The notes below the pieces were generated by a model. The model was not told the DNA's origin. It worked only from the letters and a program-made list of their open reading frames with translations, and did no database searches. From Treponema sp. (lineage in GTDB: Bacteria > Spirochaetota > Spirochaetia > Treponematales > Breznakiellaceae), in assembly GCA_009787795.1 (NCBI GenBank), contig WQSP01000004.1, positions 1 through 39,072 of the forward strand: DNA of 39,072 nucleotides. Reading direction: 5' to 3'. Below, piece after piece: positions 26,159 to 34,426 of this stretch; within the stretch, counting starts at the first letter, position 1, and the number at the start of each line of letters is the position of its first letter. The translations under genes and the position numbers were made by a program.

Positions 26159-28945
26159 TCAAATCGCAGCCAGCGAAATATCCTCAACCAGATATGAATT
26201 CTGCTCATCGTTAATGGAGAACTCAAACTTTTCGCCGACCGTTCTGTTAAGTATAGCATTACCAAACGGAGAAAGATAGGAAATAATGTGATTATTCGAA
26301 TCGGATTCCCAGGGGCCAAGAATTGTGAACTCTTCCTTTTGACTTGTTGTTTCGTTAAAAAGAACAACTTTTGTGCCGAAAGAAACTTTTGAAGAATTAA
26401 TCGAGTTGGGATCAAAAAGACGCGCCCTGTCGATGTCTTCCTGAAGACGCGCAATCTGGGAATTTAGCTCTGTCTGCTTTTCTTTTGCCGCCTTGAATTC
26501 CGCATTTTCGCGCAAGTCGCCCAAAGAAAGGGCATATTCTATTTCCTTTGAATTTGCGGGAACTTCCACTTCCATTATGTGCACAAGCCGTCTCTTTATT
26601 TCCTCGAACATTGCTCCCGTAATCATAAGTCCCCTTGAAACTTTCTTTTCCGCCTTTTCCAGGAACTTGAAGTTGGGATATTTGTCCAGAATGCAGGAGC
26701 GAAGGTTAAGCTTGTCCTGCGGATCCAAATCCTTAACGTCGTTTACAAACGTAAAGAGCCTTATGATCGTGTCTTCATCCGCATTTTCTATAAACGACGT
26801 CAAATCGCCGTCCTTGAAAAGTATGTTATAAACCTGCTTGTTTATTTTTCTGTTTTCCACCGTGTCTTTTGAATTCTCAATGTCGCGGAACGTATAGTCC
26901 ATTATGTGAATCAGGGTGATAAGCTGTTTTTCCTCCCCGATATTCGCAGCCTTAAACCAGCTTTTTTCCCTTGCGTTTTTGTAGAACCATACAACAGCCT
27001 CGCGGTTGTCCCTGTGTTTTTCGAAACAGTCAATGCAAAGCGATGTAAGTTTGTCCGCAAATCCCGCTTCTTCAACCTGCTCGGGAATTGACGGAAGCTG
27101 CGAATACGGAAAAAGTTTGACATAGATATCCGCCCAATTGCCAAGGTAATTTTTTACGTTGTGAAGGAATTCGGTTTTCAATTTTCCGTCTTTCAGATTT
27201 TTGAACATCGCGGGAATATCCTTGATGTTGGAAAAAACGTCCGAGAAACTTACCGTAAGGGACGATTTGAGATGAGCGTAATTTTTGTTCTGCGAAAGTT
27301 CCGCGATTAAAAGAAACGTGGAGACCGCATATTCGGCGTTCTGTGCGGAATATTCCGTCGTTCTTCGCGGTTCGTTTGTCGCAGGGCGCAAAAAAGAAGT
27401 GAAAAACGAAAACATTTCCGTAAAATATTCCGAGTCCGGGTCCGCTTTTTTGTTGTCAACGTAATCGCGGATTGCCGAAACCTTGTCGTAAAAGCCTTTT
27501 GCCGCGCTGAACTCGTTGTAGAGTTTTTCCGTAACGCTTACGGGTCTTTCCCTGACCATGTAAATGTCGCTGTTCTCGGGACTTATTCCAAAATCGGGAT
27601 TCGATTTTAAAATTTCTCTCGCTTTTGAATTCCATGTTGACCATTCGCCGGCGGTCAAAAGGGCGGGGGAGATTTCCGCCTTGATGCGCTTCATGTCGCA
27701 TGCGTTGCCGAAACTTCTTATGATTGTTTTCAATGTCAGAACGATGTTGTCATTGGAGTTTTTTTCCTTCTCCTTTAATATCATTTCGCGCAGTTCTTCT
27801 TTCTTTTTTGTCGCCTTTAAAACCCAGATATGATCTTTGGAAAGGGTTTGAAGCGCGTCAACGGCCATTTTAAGCGCCATTGTATGACCGCGTTTTTTTG
27901 AAAAGTCGATTTTGATTTCGTCGCCTGCAATGCTTGCAATGCGTCCCACGCCCCATGTTCTGTGGTAGACAAAATTGCGGTTGTCAAAGGCAATGTGCTT
28001 TTCAAAATCGGCAATCGCCTGATAAACCGATCTGTAATTCTGCGAAAGATTCGAAATGCGGATATATTCTTCCAGTTGACTGTGGGACGCATACTTTTTT
28101 CTGAAACACTCGATGATTTCCCTTCGTCCGTGAACGTCCTTTTCGTCATATTCAAGGGCGATTTTCAAAATGTTAATCGAAATGTCAATGTCTTTCTGCT
28201 TGTATTTTGCGTACAGTTCGTTAAGCAAAACAACAGCCTTGTCTTCGCTTATCGACTTTGCGATTTTTTTCTGAATATGCAGGAAGAAATCGATGTCCTC
28301 AATGTCGATATCCAGAAGTTTTTCCCAGATTTCCTTTACGTTTGCAAAGTTTCCCTTGTTTATGAAGCGGTGCAGCGCCTTTTTGTAATAGTCGATTGCA
28401 TCTTCCGTTTTCTTTTGCTTCTCATAGTGTTCGGCAAGGGATTTTGCAATATCGGCTTCCTCAAAATCGACTTTTACAAGCCTTTCCCAAACTTCGTAAA
28501 TTTTGTTTTCTTCGTTGTCCTGCTTGTGGCAATCGGCAAGAGTGCGCAATGCGTATTTCGATTCTCCGTAATCCAGGATTCTTTCGCAAAGGTATTTTAC
28601 AATTCCCCATTTGTGATTGTCCAAAAAAATCGACACAAGGTTGATCATCGCCGAATCGTCGATGATCTGGCGCGAGAGCGCAATCATGCCGGAAAGATAC
28701 AGCGCAATAAGCGAGTTTCTTGTATGGGACAAATGCTCGTCGCATGTTTTTTTAAGTTCGTCCAAAACTTTTTCCTGACGCGCAGTTTTCAAAATTGCGT
28801 CAAGGTCCTTGAATTGGTTTGTCGAATAATTGCCAAGGCTTGCCCTTGTCCATTTTTCCTCGTTCAACGTTTCATGCAAATTCCTTAAAAGGGTTTGAGC
28901 CGCTTCCGATTGTGTCACTCCCTGTGCTGTTTCAGCATTGTTCAT
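26159..28945 (-). CDS. greA: Large GreA transcript-cleavage factor with helical-repeat N-terminus
   Basis: A 928-residue protein, about six times the usual GreA length (near 158). Residues 1-340 are helical TPR-like repeats (KKTEDAIDYYKKAL is one clear unit). Around 350-390 is a small beta domain (WGVGRIASIAGDEIKIDF), followed by another helical region. The last 160 residues are a full GreA: coiled coil with GDLRENAEF, whose acidic tip residues (Asp810, Glu813) promote RNA cleavage by stalled polymerase, then the FKBP-like C-terminal domain. A ribosome binding site (GGAG) lies nine bases before the ATG. Enlarged GreA proteins are known in spirochaetes and chlamydiae; the role of the extra region is unknown. 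Confidence 0.92.
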   Translation of the reverse strand: MNNAETAQGVTQSEAAQTLLRNLHETLNEEKWTRASLGNYSTNQFKDLDAILKTARQEKVLDELKKTCDEHLSHTRNSLIALYLSGMIALSRQIIDDSAMINLVSIFLDNHKWGIVKYLCERILDYGESKYALRTLADCHKQDNEENKIYEVWERLVKVDFEEADIAKSLAEHYEKQKKTEDAIDYYKKALHRFINKGNFANVKEIWEKLLDIDIEDIDFFLHIQKKIAKSISEDKAVVLLNELYAKYKQKDIDISINILKIALEYDEKDVHGRREIIECFRKKYASHSQLEEYIRISNLSQNYRSVYQAIADFEKHIAFDNRNFVYHRTWGVGRIASIAGDEIKIDFSKKRGHTMALKMAVDALQTLSKDHIWVLKATKKKEELREMILKEKEKNSNDNIVLTLKTIIRSFGNACDMKRIKAEISPALLTAGEWSTWNSKAREILKSNPDFGISPENSDIYMVRERPVSVTEKLYNEFSAAKGFYDKVSAIRDYVDNKKADPDSEYFTEMFSFFTSFLRPATNEPRRTTEYSAQNAEYAVSTFLLIAELSQNKNYAHLKSSLTVSFSDVFSNIKDIPAMFKNLKDGKLKTEFLHNVKNYLGNWADIYVKLFPYSQLPSIPEQVEEAGFADKLTSLCIDCFEKHRDNREAVVWFYKNAREKSWFKAANIGEEKQLITLIHIMDYTFRDIENSKDTVENRKINKQVYNILFKDGDLTSFIENADEDTIIRLFTFVNDVKDLDPQDKLNLRSCILDKYPNFKFLEKAEKKVSRGLMITGAMFEEIKRRLVHIMEVEVPANSKEIEYALSLGDLRENAEFKAAKEKQTELNSQIARLQEDIDRARLFDPNSINSSKVSFGTKVVLFNETTSQKEEFTILGPWESDSNNHIISYLSPFGNAILNRTVGEKFEFSINDEQNSYLVEDISLAAI

Positions 28946-28965
28946 ACGCTTATACTCCTCATCGA

Positions 28966-29916
28966 TTATCCGGTATACATTCTGTAGATTTCCGGATCTG
29001 TAACTTTTATTTTAAGCAAGGTTTCTTCGATAAGCGAAGGATCCTCGCGGCTGATTTCATAATAGTCAACAAGCCAAAAATATTGATTTAAAAGACGCGG
29101 TTTTATTGTTTCCCGGCGCGCGGGATTGGAATCGTATTCCGCCTGCAGCGCAAAAATCGACTGCTTTAGGCGTCCCGCTTCCATTTGTTTCAACTCGCGC
29201 TTTACGGAAAACACCCCCCATAAATAACCGTAAACGGGCAGCCATTCCAAAAGCTCGTTGTCCTTAAAGCCCATCCTGCCCACCTTGTCGCGCAAACCCA
29301 AAATAAGCGCAGACTCCATAAACCTCAAATCTATTTTCAGGGGATCTATGAAAAACGCCTCCCTGAAAAGCGCCTTGGCCGTTTTTGTTTCAGCTAACAG
29401 CGCGTTGATGTCCGCAACCTCCGCAAGCGTTTCCGCATCCTCCCTTTTTATGCGGACAGTCTGTTCAAGAAAATTAAGCGCTTCGTCATAATTTCCAAGC
29501 CCCTTGTAACAGCGTCCGACAAGCAGAAGCAGTCCCGGATCGTGCTGGTTGGCGGGGCTTCCCAAAAGTCCTTCAAAAAAAAAGAGCGCTTTGGAATAGA
29601 CAAAATAACGAATTGCATATTGGCAATCATCGTACAATTTGCGAAATTGCCCAAGAAAAACGTGATACTGTTTCAATTGGGAGATCATTAAAGCGCCCTT
29701 TTCGTAAGGACTTTTTATCTCGTCAATCCTCCTGGTATTATCCAGCCACCAATGAACGCACTTGAGCGCATGGGTGATTTCTTCGCTTTCGCAGTCCAAA
29801 TCAAGAGCCTTTTCCAAAAGGGCCAAAGCGGTAACCGCATCCTGAGCTTTCAGTTTATCATAGGCATTTTTTAGGAGCCCTGCGCTTGCCGAAAGCGTAA
29901 CCTGACCATTTTCCAT
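28966..29916 (-). CDS. TPR-repeat protein, first gene of the greA operon
   Basis: A 316-residue soluble protein with no signal peptide and TPR-like units, clearest in LLLLVGRCYKGLGNYDEAL and AEVADINALLAETKTAKAL. The C-terminal half is less regular and rich in aromatic residues. The gene is 20 bases upstream of greA and shares its helical-repeat character, so the two may act together in the cytoplasm; that is inferred from context. The ATG at 29916 has no Shine-Dalgarno sequence, and the -10 box ends 11 bases upstream, giving a leader of only a few bases. Confidence 0.82.
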   Translation of the reverse strand: MENGQVTLSASAGLLKNAYDKLKAQDAVTALALLEKALDLDCESEEITHALKCVHWWLDNTRRIDEIKSPYEKGALMISQLKQYHVFLGQFRKLYDDCQYAIRYFVYSKALFFFEGLLGSPANQHDPGLLLLVGRCYKGLGNYDEALNFLEQTVRIKREDAETLAEVADINALLAETKTAKALFREAFFIDPLKIDLRFMESALILGLRDKVGRMGFKDNELLEWLPVYGYLWGVFSVKRELKQMEAGRLKQSIFALQAEYDSNPARRETIKPRLLNQYFWLVDYYEISREDPSLIEETLLKIKVTDPEIYRMYTG

Positions 29917-29927
29917 TATCTTGTTTC

Positions 29928-29955
29928 AGTATACCATTTTTTCACAGTTTGACAA
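29928..29955 (-). promoter_or_regulatory. Promoter of the TPR-greA-vWA-pyrC operon
   Basis: On the minus strand TTGTCA (29955-29950), a 16-base spacer and TATACT (29933-29928). Transcription would start near 29921, about five bases before the ATG at 29916. The -35 box is the same DNA as the rpe -35 box on the other strand. Confidence 0.7.
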
Positions 29956-29977
29956 TAGTATTTTAAAGCTGTATATT
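29949..29977 (+). promoter_or_regulatory. rpe promoter, predicts a leaderless mRNA
   Basis: A consensus TTGACA (29949-29954), a 17-base spacer and TATATT (29972-29977), followed seven bases later by the ATG at 29985. No Shine-Dalgarno sequence is present. The TTG at 29976 in the same frame lies partly in the -10 box and is not a plausible start. Confidence 0.8.
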
Positions 29978-29984
29978 GACAAAA

Positions 29985-30635
29985 ATGAATAAAACCATCG
30001 TTTCGGCATCCATTTTATCCGCCGATTTTGCCGATTTTGGCGGCGCAATTGCGCAAATTGACGCAAGCAATGCAGGCTGGATTCACCTTGATGTGATGGA
30101 CGGCTCATTTGTTCCGAATTTGACATTCGGTCCCAAGCTTGTAGGCGATTTAAGACACAGAACAAAGGGAATTTTTGACGTTCATCTGATGGTTGTAAAG
30201 CCCGGCAGATTCATCGGGGAGTTTGCCGATGCGGGCTCGGATGCCATAACTTTTCATTACGAAGCGGAACCCGACGCGAAAAAATACCTTTCACAAATTC
30301 GCAATTTGGGTTTGAAAGCCGGCATTTCGATAGCTCCCGCAACGCCTTGCTCCGTTCTTGCGGATTTGATGCCTTATATTGATATCGCCCTCATAATGAC
30401 TGTTAATCCCGGTTATGGAGGTCAAAGCCTTATCCCCGAATGCCTTGAAAAGGCGGAAAAACTCGCAAAAATGAGGGAAGAGGCGGGGCTGGATTTCAGG
30501 ATTTCGGTAGACGGCGGCATCAACGAAAAAACGGCAGAAAACGCCAAAAAAGCGGGTGCCGATGTGCTTGTAATGGGTTCCGCATTCTTTAAAAGCGAAG
30601 ACAAGGCTGGACTGATCCGGCGATTGCAAGGCTGA
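29985..30635 (+). CDS. rpe: Ribulose-phosphate 3-epimerase
   Basis: A 216-residue TIM-barrel enzyme interconverting ribulose 5-phosphate and xylulose 5-phosphate in the pentose phosphate pathway. Metal and catalytic motifs are all present: SASILSADF, HLDVMDGSFVPNLTFGP, DVHLMV, MTVNPGYGGQ and the phosphate-binding VDGGIN plus LVMGSAFF. Length is standard. It appears to be transcribed alone, since a fresh promoter for the next gene follows directly after its stop. Confidence 0.96.
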   Translation: MNKTIVSASILSADFADFGGAIAQIDASNAGWIHLDVMDGSFVPNLTFGPKLVGDLRHRTKGIFDVHLMVVKPGRFIGEFADAGSDAITFHYEAEPDAKKYLSQIRNLGLKAGISIAPATPCSVLADLMPYIDIALIMTVNPGYGGQSLIPECLEKAEKLAKMREEAGLDFRISVDGGINEKTAENAKKAGADVLVMGSAFFKSEDKAGLIRRLQG

Positions 30636-30640
30636 ATTAT

Positions 30641-30669
30641 TTGTAATTTGCATTTCGATTTGCTATAAT
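30641..30669 (+). promoter_or_regulatory. Promoter of the envelope TPR operon, predicts a leaderless mRNA
   Basis: TTGTAA (30641-30646), a 17-base spacer and an extended -10 (TGcTATAAT, hexamer 30664-30669) end six bases before the ATG at 30676. There is no Shine-Dalgarno sequence. This is one of the cleanest leaderless candidates in the window. Confidence 0.8.
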
Positions 30670-30675
30670 ATAAGT

Positions 30676-31623
30676 ATGAGGCGAGAAGGACTCAAATTTT
30701 TGCTTGTTTTCTCTGCATTGGCCTTTTTTTCGGGCATGATTGCATTTGCCCAATCAAACGGACAGTCGGATTATGCGCGCAGGTACCAAAACGGCAGCCA
30801 GCTTTATTCCCTGCAAAGATGGAGCGAAGCCGCCGTGGAGTTTCGCCGCGCGGAAGAAACAGCAGCAAACATCAATGACAGGGCGGCAGCCCTTTATTGG
30901 GTTATCTTAAGCCAGCTTGCCAATACCGATTACGGCTCGGCTCTTTTGGACATGAACGAGCTTCAAAGGTCTGCGCCTTTTTCCACTTTTGCAAGGGACA
31001 TGAACTATCACAGGGCAAGAATCTATTTTAACCAGGGATATTTCGAAGACGCGCTTTCGTATTTTAACAATTATTTGCGCCTGACGGACAATACGGACAG
31101 GGAAATTGCCGACAGAAGGGCCGCCGCGTATTTCTGGATGGGCGAATGTCTTTTTGCGATGGGTCAGCTTGACGAAGCGGAAAAATTCTATGCATGGATT
31201 GTCGGAAGATACCCCGAAAGCCCGAAGATCGAGGCTGCAACATACAGAATCGACCTGATAAAGCAAAAGAAAATCGAAGCCGAACTTTTGGCTCTTTTAC
31301 AATGGAGTCACGAAGAATCGCTGCGCACAAGCGAAGATTTTCAAAGAACGATAAGAACTTATGAACATACGCTGAATGTTTACCAAAGACGGATCGCGGA
31401 GCTTACAAACAACATGAACGAGCTTCAGTTGAACGAACCGCAAAGATCGGAACCTTACGACGGTATCAGCGGAAACAACAATATAAGACAGCCTTTGGAA
31501 AACATACCGCAGCCTGTCTATGTTCCGCAGACCCAAAACGACGATTTGCTGGAAAGGGCGCGCGAACTTGGAAATCATGTACAGGAATTAATAAGAGATC
31601 TTGAGGCCCGGGGTGAACTTTGA
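30676..31623 (+). CDS. Periplasmic TPR protein, BamD/YbgF-like arrangement
   Basis: A 315-residue protein with a signal peptide (FLLVFSALAFFSGMIAFAQ) and no lipobox, so it is periplasmic rather than a lipoprotein. At least four TPR units follow, including YQNGSQLYSLQRWSEAAVEF, YHRARIYFNQGYFEDALSYF and YFWMGECLFAMGQLDEAEKFY (first 20 residues or so of each helix pair). A helical region and a C-terminal amphipathic helix (LLERARELGNHVQELIRDL) close the protein. The repeat layout recalls BamD and YbgF/CpoB, but the lack of a lipid anchor argues against BamD. Its stop overlaps the next start (TGATG). Confidence 0.82.
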   Translation: MRREGLKFLLVFSALAFFSGMIAFAQSNGQSDYARRYQNGSQLYSLQRWSEAAVEFRRAEETAANINDRAAALYWVILSQLANTDYGSALLDMNELQRSAPFSTFARDMNYHRARIYFNQGYFEDALSYFNNYLRLTDNTDREIADRRAAAYFWMGECLFAMGQLDEAEKFYAWIVGRYPESPKIEAATYRIDLIKQKKIEAELLALLQWSHEESLRTSEDFQRTIRTYEHTLNVYQRRIAELTNNMNELQLNEPQRSEPYDGISGNNNIRQPLENIPQPVYVPQTQNDDLLERARELGNHVQELIRDLEARGEL

Positions 31624-32711
31624 TGTTTTTGCGAAAGCTTTTGACTTTTTCCCTGCTTTTGGGTTTTGCGTTATCTGCAATTGAAGCGCGCGCGCAGGAT
31701 ATATCAAACGGAAATCTGCGCCTGATTTTAAACGGGGATACGGGAAGTTTTTTTCTTTATTTTTTGTCCGATCCGGAAACAATGCGTTATGAACCGCTTT
31801 TCAACAGCCGCCAAAACCTTGCAAGTTTTTCTTCGGTTTCGGTCAACGGAAGGGTTTATCGTCTTGGAGACAGGAATTTCCGTCCAAGATACGAAAGGTA
31901 CGACGGAAACCCCAGTTTTGTTTTCGAATCGCAGGACCTGATTGTAAGACAGGTTTTTACGCCGGTAAAGACGCAAGGTTCAAGCGTTATAAACGGCGTT
32001 ATGATAACATTTAACATTCAAAACGAAGGGAGCCAAAGCGCAATGGTCGGTTTGAGAATGCTTCTTGACACCGAACTTGGAGAAGGGCGGGGAAGGGTGC
32101 CTTTTATCACAAGCCAAAGAATTCTTAACGATGAAATGCTGATAGACAGCAGCGTTTCAGGCGAAAGGTTTTGGATTTCGCGCGGACAGAATGTTTCCCT
32201 GATGGGAAGCATAATCAATCCCTTGAATCCGTCCGACAAGGCGCCCGATTATGTTCATTTTGCAAATTGGAACCTGCTTAACAGGGCAAAGTGGCAGGCA
32301 CGTTTTTCCGCGCGCCGCTCCTTTAACAACAATTCGGCGGTTTGCTATATCTACGAACCTGCAGAACTTGAAAGCGCACACGCGTTTTCATATACGATTT
32401 TCCTGACAACAGAAGATGTTTCATGGTACAATAACGCCTTGGTGACCGACAGGCAAATTGCCCAAAGGCAGGAGACATCCGTTCCTGCACAGACAAGGCA
32501 AACAACGCCGCCGCCAAGAGAACCCGCGACAATCAGCATAACGGCAATACAGGAAGAGGCGCGCATGGAAGCCCAAATCAGCAATGAAAGCCCGGAGCGT
32601 TTAACGCTTGTCAGGCTAAACGAGCTTATTGACAGATTCCTTTCAGGCGATCTGTATCTTAACGAACAGGATATGATCGAGATAGAAAATTTTCTTAACA
32701 GGCACAGGTAA
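31623..32711 (+). CDS. Exported protein of unknown function
   Basis: A 362-residue protein with a signal peptide (MFLRKLLTFSLLLGFALS, cleavage probably near ARA). The mature N-terminal 250 residues look all-beta (NLRLILNGDTGSFFLYFLSD, VFTPVKTQGSSVINGVMITF). A Pro/Thr-rich linker (PAQTRQTTPPPREPA) leads to a helical tail (LTLVRLNELIDRFLSGDLY). The ATG at 31623 overlaps the preceding TGA, with GGGGTGA as ribosome binding site; the in-frame TTG three bases earlier is less likely. I recognise the type from treponemes but no named domain. Context suggests an envelope role with the flanking TPR proteins. Confidence 0.78.
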   Translation: MFLRKLLTFSLLLGFALSAIEARAQDISNGNLRLILNGDTGSFFLYFLSDPETMRYEPLFNSRQNLASFSSVSVNGRVYRLGDRNFRPRYERYDGNPSFVFESQDLIVRQVFTPVKTQGSSVINGVMITFNIQNEGSQSAMVGLRMLLDTELGEGRGRVPFITSQRILNDEMLIDSSVSGERFWISRGQNVSLMGSIINPLNPSDKAPDYVHFANWNLLNRAKWQARFSARRSFNNNSAVCYIYEPAELESAHAFSYTIFLTTEDVSWYNNALVTDRQIAQRQETSVPAQTRQTTPPPREPATISITAIQEEARMEAQISNESPERLTLVRLNELIDRFLSGDLYLNEQDMIEIENFLNRHR

Positions 32712-32720
32712 AATCTTTTT

Positions 32721-33827
32721 ATGATATCGGATCCATTGTTGAACAAAGCGGCTTCTCTTGCAAAAAAGCGCAATTACGAAAGTGCTTTAAGAATGCTTAA
32801 AGACGAAGAGGAGAGATACTACGGCTCTTTCAGGTTTTATTATCTTTATGCCGTAATTTGCCTTTACAGCGGCAATTATGTGGAAGCGAAAGAAAATTTC
32901 GATTTGGCAAGAAAGCAAAAACTGAAAGACAAATCCACAATGCTGGGACATGCGGTTCTTTATTTGAAAAGAATGAATACCGTTCAGGCTGTAAATTATT
33001 ATCTTGAAGTTTTGGAAGAAGATCCAAAAAACAGAATCGCAAAAAAAGCGCTTTCTGTTATCCGAAAATATTCTGCGTCGGAGGCTCTTTCCGACTGGAT
33101 GACACAAGAAAGACTTTCAAAATTATTTCCAAAAATTCCTTCTCCCGGCATTGATGCAAAAACGATTATAACAGGTTCAATGGTTTTTTTTGCCGTTTTG
33201 CTTTTTTTATTCATACTTCTTACGGGTCTGAAAGTCATAAATCCCTTCAGGCAAAAAAACGAACGCGCAACAGCGGATTTTATGCTTTCCAATCAGGACA
33301 GAAACGCGCCCGTTATGGTGGACGGCTCGTTTGGATACATCCTGACCCGCGACGAAATTTCCAATCTTTATGACAGGGCCTTGAATCTTTTTACATCTTA
33401 CCGCGACGAAGCTGCAAAAATCAATTTAAACAGAATTTTGGAATCGAACGCTTCCGAAAGCATAAAGGAAAGGGCGCGTCTTTTAATCGACAACATGGAA
33501 GTTCCGGGCTTTGACAATTTTACAAGAAGCGACAATCCTTCCTATTCCGCCGTAAGAAACGAAAGCCTTGTTTACAGAAACGTGCATGTCATTTGGAACG
33601 GCATGGCAACTAACGTCGAGATAACCGACGAATTTACAAAGTTCGATTTTCTTGTCGGTTATGACACAAGAAGAACCCTTGAAGGCATAGTACCTGTTAC
33701 ATTTTACAGTCCTGTTAAAATAAACACGGAACGTCCGCTTGAAGTGCTTGGCAGGATTGTCATTTTGGAAAACGGCTTTGGTCTTGAAGGAGTCGCGATA
33801 CATCAATCGGGACGGCTGGAGAATTGA
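32721..33827 (+). CDS. TPR protein with a central membrane helix
   Basis: A 368-residue protein. The N-terminal cytoplasmic part (about 1-145) has TPR-like units (LLNKAASLAKKRNYESALRM, YYLYAVICLYSGNYVEAKEN). A single strong membrane helix spans about residues 153-175 (MVFFAVLLFLFILLTGLKV). The C-terminal part has a helical segment and then a beta-rich domain of about 100 residues (VYRNVHVIWNGMATNVEITD). There is no signal peptide. It is third in the operon starting at 30676, nine bases after its neighbour. Having domains on both sides of the membrane would let it link cytoplasmic and periplasmic components; that is inference. Confidence 0.8.
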   Translation: MISDPLLNKAASLAKKRNYESALRMLKDEEERYYGSFRFYYLYAVICLYSGNYVEAKENFDLARKQKLKDKSTMLGHAVLYLKRMNTVQAVNYYLEVLEEDPKNRIAKKALSVIRKYSASEALSDWMTQERLSKLFPKIPSPGIDAKTIITGSMVFFAVLLFLFILLTGLKVINPFRQKNERATADFMLSNQDRNAPVMVDGSFGYILTRDEISNLYDRALNLFTSYRDEAAKINLNRILESNASESIKERARLLIDNMEVPGFDNFTRSDNPSYSAVRNESLVYRNVHVIWNGMATNVEITDEFTKFDFLVGYDTRRTLEGIVPVTFYSPVKINTERPLEVLGRIVILENGFGLEGVAIHQSGRLEN

Positions 33828-33854
33828 AAAATAAAGAATAAGGAATAAAATGCA

Positions 33855-34316
33855 GTGAGAGCGGTTGTTCAGCGCGTATTGAATGCATCCGTAAGCGTTA
33901 ATGATACGGTTATTGGCAAAATGGAAGGCGGGCTTTTGGTTTACCTTGGCGTTGCGCATAACGACAGTGAAACCGACGCGGAAAAATTGTGCGATAAAAT
34001 AACAAACCTTAGAATTTTTAACGATAAAGACGAAAAAATGAACCTTTCCATTTTGGATTTGCAAAAAGACTTTAAACAATTTGGCATTCTTGCAATTTCC
34101 CAGTTTACACTGCTTGCAGACGCAAGAAAGGGAAGGCGTCCTTCTTACACAGATGCTGCAAATCCCGAAAAGGCAAATCCGTTATACGAACATTTTGTCA
34201 AATCCGTAAAGAAACAGGGCATTGTCTGCGAAAAAGGGGAGTTTGGCGCGCACATGACGGTAACGTATACGAATGACGGACCTGTAACAATTGTGCTTGA
34301 TACAGCGGATTTTTAA
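33855..34316 (+). CDS. dtd: D-aminoacyl-tRNA deacylase
   Basis: A 153-residue enzyme that removes D-amino acids from mischarged tRNAs. It carries the DTD signatures MRAVVQRVLNASVSV, LRIFNDKDEKMNLS, the catalytic-site motif SQFTLLADARKGRRPSY and FGAHMTVTYTNDGPVTI (usually NxGPVT). The start is GTG at 33855; an ATG five bases upstream is in another frame and hits a stop after two codons. A weak GGA lies about 13 bases before the start. It follows the TPR operon by 27 bases and is probably co-transcribed with it. Confidence 0.95.
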   Translation: MRAVVQRVLNASVSVNDTVIGKMEGGLLVYLGVAHNDSETDAEKLCDKITNLRIFNDKDEKMNLSILDLQKDFKQFGILAISQFTLLADARKGRRPSYTDAANPEKANPLYEHFVKSVKKQGIVCEKGEFGAHMTVTYTNDGPVTIVLDTADF

Positions 34317-34336
34317 CATGATAAAAATAAATAAAT

Positions 34337-34365
34337 TTGACAAATACTCCAAAACCCCTTAAAAT
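34337..34365 (+). promoter_or_regulatory. Promoter of the beta-propeller lipoprotein
   Basis: A consensus TTGACA (34337-34342), a 17-base spacer and TAAAAT (34360-34365). Transcription would start near 34372, giving a leader of about 55 bases with GGGAG (34416-34420) six bases before the ATG at 34427. In-frame starts upstream of 34427, such as the TTG that forms part of the -35 box, are excluded. Confidence 0.75.
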
Positions 34366-34426
34366 TAATCATCGATTCTGCTTTTATACTCAACTATGTC
34401 AAATAAACCGTATTTGGGAGCAAAAT

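Noticed and set aside
27962-28888. A 308-codon plus-strand open frame antisense to greA
   Set aside because: Its Phe/Val/Asn-rich translation mirrors the Lys/Glu/Asp-rich codons of greA on the other strand, and no ribosome binding site or family is seen.
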